NCBI GenBank assembly: GCA_031256755.1
Contig: JAIRPZ010000256.1
Span: forward strand, 1 to 11,764
DNA: 11,764 nt
Origin: Planctomycetaceae bacterium
Lineage (GTDB): Bacteria > Planctomycetota > Planctomycetia > Pirellulales > Thermoguttaceae
Direction of reading: 5' to 3'
This document shows positions 1-4,033 of the stretch, one piece after another. The position numbers and the translations under genes are program-made. The notes beneath the pieces were generated by a model. That model made no database searches. It worked only from the letters and a program-made list of their open reading frames with translations, and was not told where the DNA came from. How positions within the stretch are numbered: the stretch's first letter is position 1; every line of letters begins with the position of its first letter.

Positions 1-1
1 G

Positions 2-454
2 ACGGGAAGATTCGACACGTTCCCTGCAAAGTCCGAAAACTCACAAATTTTAGGCAATATAGGCAATTTAAGGTGTGTTTTCACCACACCACCCACCTTT
101 TACGGCAAAAAACCGACGACTTTGCAGGAGACGTGCCAAATCCCTTGGGACAAACTTAAGCGGAACGACATTGATGTTCTGCTGAAATTTTTCGATGACC
201 TTCCGCCGGACAAGCGGAACGAGACAGAAGTCGTCCTGCGGCATGTTCACGTATTATCTTGTGAACAAGGCACGCAGACACTCGGCGAGGCAGCCGACGA
301 ACTGCGCCCTGATGAAACGTGGGCAGATATTTATCTGTCCGATAAAAATCTCTACTCCAAAGCAATGTCGGCGTATCTTTTCTACCGGGAGATTTTCAAT
401 TACGATCAACTTCATCGCGATCCGCTCCGTTTTTCTTTTTCCAATACCGGTTAA
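2..454 (+). CDS. Hypothetical protein, partial or degraded reading frame
   Basis: The frame is open from the left edge to a TAA at 452-454, about 150 codons. It contains no ATG or GTG start before residue ~120; the only conventional start is a TTG at 122, with no recognisable ribosome binding site. From about 122 to 390 the translation looks like a genuine soluble, charged, helical protein (IPWDKL, LLKFFDDLPPDKR, VVLRHVHVLSCEQG, TLGEAADELRPDETWADIYL). I do not recognise the family. The last ~20 codons (396-454) are antisense to the C-terminus of the convergent glycine-rich peptide gene and may be accidental read-through. A second frame (1-156) is also open at the edge, so a frameshift is possible. 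My reading is the remains of a gene cut where the peptide operon begins; an intact gene beginning outside the window is the alternative. Confidence 0.4.
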   Translation, partial: TGRFDTFPAKSENSQILGNIGNLRCVFTTPPTFYGKKPTTLQETCQIPWDKLKRNDIDVLLKFFDDLPPDKRNETEVVLRHVHVLSCEQGTQTLGEAADELRPDETWADIYLSDKNLYSKAMSAYLFYREIFNYDQLHRDPLRFSFSNTG

Positions 455-668
455 CGAACCAGACCGCACTGATCCCAACAACCATTCCCGCTCCGCCGAG
501 TATAACCGCACCAATAATGCCGCCAATACCGGCACCGCCGACACCGGCAATGTAGCCGCCAATGGATGCACCAATAGCCAAACCAACCGCAACGCCGATT
601 TCTAAACCGACATAACCCGCCGTGATGTACCCAGCCCGTTTAGCCCATTTCGCCAATCCAATTTTCAT
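396..668 (-). CDS. Glycine-zipper hydrophobic small protein, candidate third precursor or immunity peptide
   Basis: This 90-residue product ends the peptide operon. It has a short cationic amphipathic start (MKIGLAKWAKRAGY), then about 50 residues made mostly of Gly, Ala, Ile and Val with many GxxxG-type spacings (residues ~21-68). A tryptophan and an aromatic/lysine patch follow (W70, W76, KKK), then a charged tail. That is the profile of a one- or two-pass membrane-inserting peptide. The start is the ATG at 666-668; an AAGGA lies inside the last codons of the PqqD-like gene, whose stop is only 4 bases upstream, so the two are translationally coupled. It lacks the KKxYxKP leader shared by the two smaller peptides, so it may be a different kind of substrate, a self-protection protein, or a bacteriocin-like partner. 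Sequence alone cannot choose. Its 3' end overlaps the plus-strand frame by 59 bases. Confidence 0.7.
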   Translation of the reverse strand: MKIGLAKWAKRAGYITAGYVGLEIGVAVGLAIGASIGGYIAGVGGAGIGGIIGAVILGGAGMVVGISAVWFVNRYWKKKNGADRDEVDRN

Positions 669-672
669 AGCG

Positions 673-978
673 TTATTCCTTGTTTATGAATGGTTGTTTA
701 TGCAGCGTCAGCAAACGTTTCCTCTGCATATCACGAACCAATTCGATTAAGTCCGTTTGCAGAACCGGAGCATCAACGTCATACTCGTTCTGCATAACAT
801 CAAATATGTCCGCAAGCGTCCGCCTGCCGTCCGCCAATTCAATGAATCGGCAAGCCGTTGAATTGAAAAAAGAAATGTCCAATTCACTGTTGGCAACGAC
901 CGCAACTTCCCCGCCGTCCTCGTGCCGAATTTTGCAGCACGTGAACTTCGGATAAAACGGTTGAAGGAAAGAATACAT
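673..978 (-). CDS. PqqD-like RiPP recognition element protein
   Basis: This 101-residue protein carries the PqqD fold signature: beta strands at the N-terminus, then FFNSTACRFIELADGRRTLADIFDVM (residues ~37-62) and a C-terminal helix pair around YDVDAPVLQTDLIELVRDMQRKRLL (66-90). The DGRRT..DI segment at 50-58 is the family hallmark. Known family members bind the leader of a precursor peptide and present it to a radical SAM or other modifying enzyme. It starts at ATG 976-978, sharing one base with the stop of the preceding peptide gene (TAATG), so translation is coupled. The stand-alone form, close to the usual ~90 residues, fits a trans-acting partner for the radical SAM protein upstream in the operon. 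An unusual adjacent Cys pair sits at 14-15. Family assignment is confident; the substrate is inferred from position. Confidence 0.85.
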   Translation of the reverse strand: MYSFLQPFYPKFTCCKIRHEDGGEVAVVANSELDISFFNSTACRFIELADGRRTLADIFDVMQNEYDVDAPVLQTDLIELVRDMQRKRLLTLHKQPFINKE

Positions 979-1190
979 TAGCGAATCGCCTCCAAGGGTT
1001 TAAGTTGCCGGTGAAATTCAGAAACGCGTCCTATCGCTGCTTTGGTTGCAGCACCGCCAACGACTGCTCCTACCACCACACCAACTACCGCAGCCGACGC
1101 GGTTGCGGCAGAAAAGAACGCAAGCGGAACAGCACCGTTGACTTGTACTAATTGTGAAACCGCCGGTTTGAAATACTTCTTCTTTGGCAT
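978..1190 (-). CDS. Candidate RiPP precursor peptide, second copy
   Basis: The product is 70 residues from the ATG at 1188-1190. That start is preferred over upstream in-frame starts because AAGGAG sits 6 bases before it, while the longer version would run through the previous peptide gene. The leader begins MPKKKYFKPAVS and reaches G19-A20-V21-P22. The next part (about 23-54) is almost entirely Ala, Val, Gly, Ser and Thr, followed by a polar tail. Aligned without gaps at an offset of one residue, it shares KKxYxKP, nine variable residues, then G[GA][LV]P with the neighbouring 66-residue peptide. A YxxP leader element is known to be bound by RiPP recognition domains, for example in lasso peptides. 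No Cys, and few Ser or Thr in the body, argue against lanthipeptide or sactipeptide chemistry. Its stop overlaps the PqqD-like start. Confidence 0.75.
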   Translation of the reverse strand: MPKKKYFKPAVSQLVQVNGAVPLAFFSAATASAAVVGVVVGAVVGGAATKAAIGRVSEFHRQLKPLEAIR

Positions 1191-1200
1191 TATTATCTCC

Positions 1201-1401
1201 TTATGAAATGATGAAGTTGGATGTCGTTTTATCCGCATGAATTGACGGATTGTATCCCATTGCTTTGGCAACACCGACACCAACGGCGGCAGCGGCGGCT
1301 CCGGCTACGGCTGCAACCGCTCCGATAGCAAGCACAGTCGGCAATCCTCCGCTAATGTTTGCCGGCGAAACGGCTAACGGTTTTCGATATGTTTTTTTCA
1401 T
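1201..1401 (-). CDS. Candidate RiPP precursor peptide, first copy
   Basis: The product is 66 residues, starting at ATG 1399-1401. A TAAGGA just upstream is both the stop of the radical SAM gene and the ribosome binding site here, 7 bases before the ATG. The leader is MKKTYRKPLAVSPANISGG, ending in a double glycine at residues 18-19 that could be a processing site. The body (20-48) is nearly pure Ala, Val, Gly, Leu and Ile, with one run of five alanines; a polar segment follows (YNPSIHADKTTSNFIIS). The KKxYxKP and G[GA][LV]P elements are shared with the next gene at identical spacing. The peptide has no cysteine, so thioether crosslinks are excluded for this copy. Hydrophobic Ala/Val/Ile-rich cores are known substrates of some radical SAM epimerases, but that chemistry is only a possibility here. 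Residues 20-48 could also span a membrane. Confidence 0.75.
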   Translation of the reverse strand: MKKTYRKPLAVSPANISGGLPTVLAIGAVAAVAGAAAAAVGVGVAKAMGYNPSIHADKTTSNFIIS

Positions 1402-1411
1402 AATGCGATCC

Positions 1412-2455
1412 TTATGGTTGAGGATACAGCAATGTATCCGGTGTGTAATGGTTTATTTGTTGCGTATTGCCGCAATGATTGGCAATATACGATTTAACCC
1501 GTTCATCTTGCCAGCAAGTATTGCCGTATTCTTTCCATATTTCAGGAAACGGTTTTTGCAGCACATTGCCGATAACAAACGGCATCGTGCAGTCCAAGCG
1601 GACATCGCCGTTGGGACGGATAATTACAGACGTGTTCGGCAAGCCGTTTTTGCTTTCAATCGAAAGTTGTTCGGACATACTTGCAATAACAGTTAACCGA
1701 CCGGCATATTTTGTGTGACTGCTGTCAATGATTTCATACATCCGGCTGCGCTGCTCATCATTCATCAGTAAATTACGGTTTTCAGCAACACGACCAGACA
1801 ACATCACATCGCCGCAAACGATGGACGATGCACCAAGCAGATACGCAAAATCGATAAACTGTTCGAGATACTGCAAGTTATCCGGCGTAACAGAATGCGC
1901 AATCCGCAGCGGAAGTCCCGCCGCAGAAAATAACTCCGCCGCATTGACGGCACGCTGCCAACTGCCGGTGCATCCACGAAACACATCGTGTTCGGATTCG
2001 TGTAAATGGTCAATCGAAACCTGCGTCCAATAATAACGGTACCGTTTCAACCTGTTAACAATGTCCTCGTGGACAAGCCAGCCGTTGGTTATCAGAATAA
2101 ATGATGTGCCGTCATTATGCAGCGGTGTCATTATGTCAAACAGATTATCACCGAGCATCAATGGTTCGCCGCCGGAAACGATACACTGAAAAATACCGCC
2201 TGCTGCGATAATGTCGGACACCGTCCGCTGCCAATCGAACAACATCATCGCATCGTCATTTTGCGGATGTGATTGATTGTAGCAATGTTTACATTTCAAG
2301 TTGCATTTTGCGGTCAACTCAAACTGTATTCCGAGCGGCATTGAGAAACTGGCCGGATACGCACCGAGTTCACGCAAACGGGCAATCTCTTGCCTTTCGT
2401 TAGCAAATTGCTGTTTCTGTATTTTGGTATGCCGGTTCAGGGCGTTGTTAGCCAT
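1412..2455 (-). CDS. Radical SAM peptide-modifying enzyme with reduced SPASM-like tail
   Basis: This 347-residue protein has the radical SAM cluster motif CNLKCKHC (C51, C55, C58), GGEP at 95-98, LITNGW at 121-126 and VSIDHLHESEHDVFRG near 146-161, typical of the radical SAM TIM barrel. The C-terminal part has IRPNGDVRLDC (C289), then IGNVLQKPFPEIW, which matches the start of a SPASM or Twitch auxiliary-cluster domain. After that only C314 and C328 remain instead of the usual string of cysteines, so at most one auxiliary iron-sulfur cluster seems likely. There is no N-terminal PqqD domain; that function is probably supplied by the separate gene at 673-978. The ATG overlaps the stop of the CxxCxxCC gene by eight bases (ATGGCTAA), and its stop doubles as the ribosome binding site of the first peptide. 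The reaction is unknown; epimerisation or C-C/C-X crosslinking of the small peptides are reasonable guesses. Confidence 0.9.
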   Translation of the reverse strand: MANNALNRHTKIQKQQFANERQEIARLRELGAYPASFSMPLGIQFELTAKCNLKCKHCYNQSHPQNDDAMMLFDWQRTVSDIIAAGGIFQCIVSGGEPLMLGDNLFDIMTPLHNDGTSFILITNGWLVHEDIVNRLKRYRYYWTQVSIDHLHESEHDVFRGCTGSWQRAVNAAELFSAAGLPLRIAHSVTPDNLQYLEQFIDFAYLLGASSIVCGDVMLSGRVAENRNLLMNDEQRSRMYEIIDSSHTKYAGRLTVIASMSEQLSIESKNGLPNTSVIIRPNGDVRLDCTMPFVIGNVLQKPFPEIWKEYGNTCWQDERVKSYIANHCGNTQQINHYTPDTLLYPQP

Positions 2456-2720
2456 TGTTGTCTCGCTTTAATTTTTTATTTTTGAATTCGCTGCAATAAT
2501 GAACGGTTAAATCGTGATATTGTTCTTCGGTTAGTTGGGATCGAAAATACTTGTATGTTCTTGTGTAATCGCAAACATCGGGGCGGGTTTCGTAAATATC
2601 ACAAAAGTTGCCGTTCAAGTGTTTGCAAACGCCGTTGGGTAATGCGAGGTGTTTGAGTTGCTCGACTTTGTCGATATACCGGCAGCATTCACCGCATTGT
2701 TCGCAAACGAATTCTTTCAT
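2448..2720 (-). CDS. YkgJ-type CxxCxxCC metal- or Fe-S-binding small protein
   Basis: This 90-residue first gene of the operon begins MKEFVCEQCGECCRY, an exact CxxCxxCC motif (C6, C9, C12, C13). Further cysteines lie at C32, C40, C49 (in RPDVCDY) and C76, the full pattern of the putative zinc- or iron-chelating family. The length is near the minimum for the family, with no fused domain. The biochemical role of the family is poorly defined; related CxxCxxCC modules occur in a flagellin lysine methylase. Overlap of its 3' end with the radical SAM start shows they are expressed together, so it may bind metal for, or act beside, the radical SAM enzyme. I see no strong ribosome binding site ahead of its ATG; the 5' region is instead a structured RNA. 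Confidence 0.85.
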   Translation of the reverse strand: MKEFVCEQCGECCRYIDKVEQLKHLALPNGVCKHLNGNFCDIYETRPDVCDYTRTYKYFRSQLTEEQYHDLTVHYCSEFKNKKLKRDNNG

Positions 2721-2755
2721 TACGTTAGTTGAAAATTGGCGAGAACGCAGGCAAG

Positions 2756-2778
2756 ACCGCTATTAGAACAGGAGCGGT
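2756..2778. repeat. Short inverted repeat between structured RNA and operon
   Basis: Perfect six-base arms ACCGCT (2756-2761) and AGCGGT (2773-2778) flank an 11-base loop. On the minus strand no run of T follows, so it is a weak terminator candidate. It may instead be the 3' flank of the structured RNA or part of the operon's leader. The right arm also belongs to a direct repeat, GCGGTGCGT(T/C)C, at about 2775-2785 and 2814-2824. Confidence 0.35.
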
Positions 2779-2787
2779 GCGTTCATA

Positions 2788-2963
2788 AGATAGGTTCCTT
2801 CCCGCCGACGAAAGCGGTGCGTCCAATGTTCAACGTTGGGAACGCCGAAGATTTCCCACGGACTATGCGCAGACGCTCCCTTTCGGGAGCCGCACAGTTT
2901 CTCATAGTCCAATAGGTTCTCTCCACTCGGCTTTCGCCGCTCGTCTGTGAAAATGACCTATCC
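2788..2963 (-). ncRNA. Structured RNA, about 176 nt, class unknown
   Basis: Read on the minus strand, the ends pair as GGAUAGGU with ACCUAUCU (2956-2963 with 2788-2795). A second helix uses GCUUUCG/CGAAAGC (2930-2936 with 2809-2815) and extends on both sides with some mismatches. An apical helix GGACUAUG/CAUAGUCC (2903-2910 with 2860-2867) encloses a perfect six-pair stem GCUCCC/GGGAGC (2875-2880, 2885-2890) with a GAAA loop. A side hairpin (2838-2857) is capped by C-UUCG-G. The strand choice rests on two observations. The loops are GNRA and UUCG only on the minus strand, and several extra pairs are G-U there but would be A-C on the plus strand. The long rod with a central open region and the size resemble 6S RNA, but I cannot confirm that class. 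It could also be the structured leader of the peptide operon, which begins 68 bases downstream. Confidence 0.6.
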
Positions 2964-2980
2964 GTCTTTGTGTTTTTACA

Positions 2981-3070
2981 CATTAACGGCTTATGAATTG
3001 CTGACGTACTCTAATTTTAATGTCTGATTGTCGTTAATGATACGGCACAAAAACGCAAAATACCATTAAC
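2981..3070. promoter_or_regulatory. Three copies of heptamer GTTAATG, possible operator
   Basis: GTTAATG occurs at 3033-3039 on the plus strand and at 2981-2987 and 3064-3070 on the minus strand. The copies at 3033 and 3064 form an inverted repeat with a 24-base spacer. One copy overlaps the proposed minus-strand -35 element, so a regulator binding here could control the peptide operon. No regulator gene is in the window to pair it with. Confidence 0.3.
3008..3037 (-). promoter_or_regulatory. Possible promoter for structured RNA and peptide operon
   Basis: On the minus strand TTAACG (3032-3037) and TAGAGT (3008-3013) lie 18 bases apart, each matching four of six sigma-70 consensus positions. 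Transcription would begin near 3001, just ahead of the structured RNA and about 280 bases before the CxxCxxCC gene. The match is moderate and the region is AT-rich, so this is tentative. Confidence 0.3.
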
Positions 3071-3079
3071 AGGGCAGCA

Positions 3080-3122
3080 TTGTACCCCGTTTTCGATTTT
3101 GTACAAGAGGGGGGGGCGGGGG
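3080..3122. repeat. Inverted repeat TTGTAC/GTACAA followed by G-tract
   Basis: Six-base perfect arms lie at 3080-3085 and 3101-3106 with a 15-base loop. They are followed at once by eight G residues (3109-3116), one C and five more G residues (3118-3122). It sits 23 bases upstream of the proposed fabI -35 element. The G-tract is prone to length change by slippage and could affect expression of fabI or mark a sequencing weak spot. No function is shown. Confidence 0.4.
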
Positions 3123-3144
3123 ACGGATTCCTGCCGCCGTGCCG

Positions 3145-3173
3145 TTGCGCATCAGTGCCGGAAATGGTATAAT
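3145..3173 (+). promoter_or_regulatory. fabI promoter with extended -10
   Basis: TTGCGC (3145-3150) and a perfect TATAAT (3168-3173) are 17 bases apart, and a TG one base before the -10 makes it an extended -10 (TGGTATAAT). Transcription would start near 3180, giving a leader of about 20 bases before the ATG at 3199. This promoter overlaps the longer in-frame start at 3139, which argues against that start. The 12-mer TGGTATAATGCG is repeated exactly at the promoter of the BatA-like gene. Confidence 0.7.
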
Positions 3174-3198
3174 GCGGCAAACAAACAACACAACAGTT

Positions 3199-4005
3199 AT
3201 GGATTTTCTCCAACTTCAAAATAAACGTTTTTTGATTTTCGGTGTCGCTAACAAAAAAAGCATCGCCTGTCAAGTCGCCGTTATGCTGCTCGGCGAAGGG
3301 GCGTTTGTCGACCTCGTTGTCCGTGATGCCGCTGTTGCCGAAAAAGTCCAGCCCCTGTTTCCGCAGCAAACAATCTATACCTGCAACGTAGAAAATGATG
3401 CCGAAATCGTCAAACTGCGCACCGGCATCGAACAGAGCGAATACGCAGCGGAACGGTATGACGGTCTCCTGCACTCCATCGCCTTTGCCGACTATGCCGA
3501 AGGAATAAAACCGTTTCACGAAACACCAAAGAAAGCGTTTTTGCAGGCATTCGACATTTCTTGTTTTTCGCTGCTGTCCATCTGCCGGGAACTTTCCGGC
3601 TTGCTGAATAAAAACGCCTCAATCGTGACCGTTTCGATCTCCACAACGCGGATGGCAAGCGAAAATTACGGCTTTATGGCACCGATCAAAGCGGCTTTGG
3701 ATTCTTCACTGGCATTTTTGACGAAATCGTTCAGCAAATTTTCGGAAATCCGGTTTAATGCCGTTGCCCCCGGTTTGCTTAAAACATCGGCTTCGGCAGG
3801 AATACCGGGCTATGCCGATTCGTATCTTTTTGCGGAACAGGTGATTCCCCGCAAGCGGGCTATACAAACCGAAGAAGCCGCAGCAACAGCCGTTTTCCTG
3901 TTAAGTCCCCGGTCAAGCGGCATTGCCGCACAAAAAATCATCGTTGATGCCGGTATGGAAATCAATTATTTCGATAAAAATATCATCAACGGTGCGGTTC
4001 ACTAA
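3199..4005 (+). CDS. fabI: Enoyl-[acyl-carrier-protein] reductase, FabI type (divergent)
   Basis: The product is 268 residues, close to the 260 or so usual for FabI. It belongs to the short-chain dehydrogenase superfamily and would perform the NAD(P)H-dependent last reduction of fatty-acid elongation in the cytoplasm. Visible features are the FabI-style nucleotide motif GVANKKSIA (residues 15-23), LHSIAFA (91-97), and the catalytic pair Y157 and K164 in YGFMAPIK with the family's spacing of six. Further matches are FNAVAPGLLKT near 186-196 and a C-terminal VDAGMEI. By hand alignment to E. coli FabI, the second conserved tyrosine (Y146 there) is Ile147 here, which is unusual. The start at 3199 is chosen because the promoter overlaps the longer version. 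No clear ribosome binding site precedes it, which is not rare in planctomycetes. A paralogous short-chain reductase with another substrate cannot be ruled out. Confidence 0.8.
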   Translation: MDFLQLQNKRFLIFGVANKKSIACQVAVMLLGEGAFVDLVVRDAAVAEKVQPLFPQQTIYTCNVENDAEIVKLRTGIEQSEYAAERYDGLLHSIAFADYAEGIKPFHETPKKAFLQAFDISCFSLLSICRELSGLLNKNASIVTVSISTTRMASENYGFMAPIKAALDSSLAFLTKSFSKFSEIRFNAVAPGLLKTSASAGIPGYADSYLFAEQVIPRKRAIQTEEAAATAVFLLSPRSSGIAAQKIIVDAGMEINYFDKNIINGAVH

Positions 4006-4016
4006 TACACCGTTGA
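3976..4016 (-). terminator. Rho-independent terminator of the TolC-like gene
   Basis: Nine-base perfect arms TCAACGGTG (3986-3994) and CACCGTTGA (4008-4016) enclose 13 bases. On the minus strand the stem is followed by GATATTTTTATC with five consecutive T (3976-3980). It therefore ends the TolC-like transcript while lying inside the last codons and stop of the convergent fabI gene. On the plus strand the stem is followed by AAAC, so it is less likely to terminate fabI. Confidence 0.65.
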
Positions 4017-4033
4017 AAACAATACGAGATCCG

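Noticed and set aside
52..90. Short tandem repeat AGGCAATAT/AGGCAATTT and hairpin GGTGTG/CACACC as operon terminator
   Set aside because: The hairpin has no T-run on the minus strand and lies 300 bases beyond the last gene; the repeat has only two units.
2783..2983. 66-codon minus-strand frame over the structured RNA
   Set aside because: The base-pairing explains the sequence better, and the translation is unconvincing.
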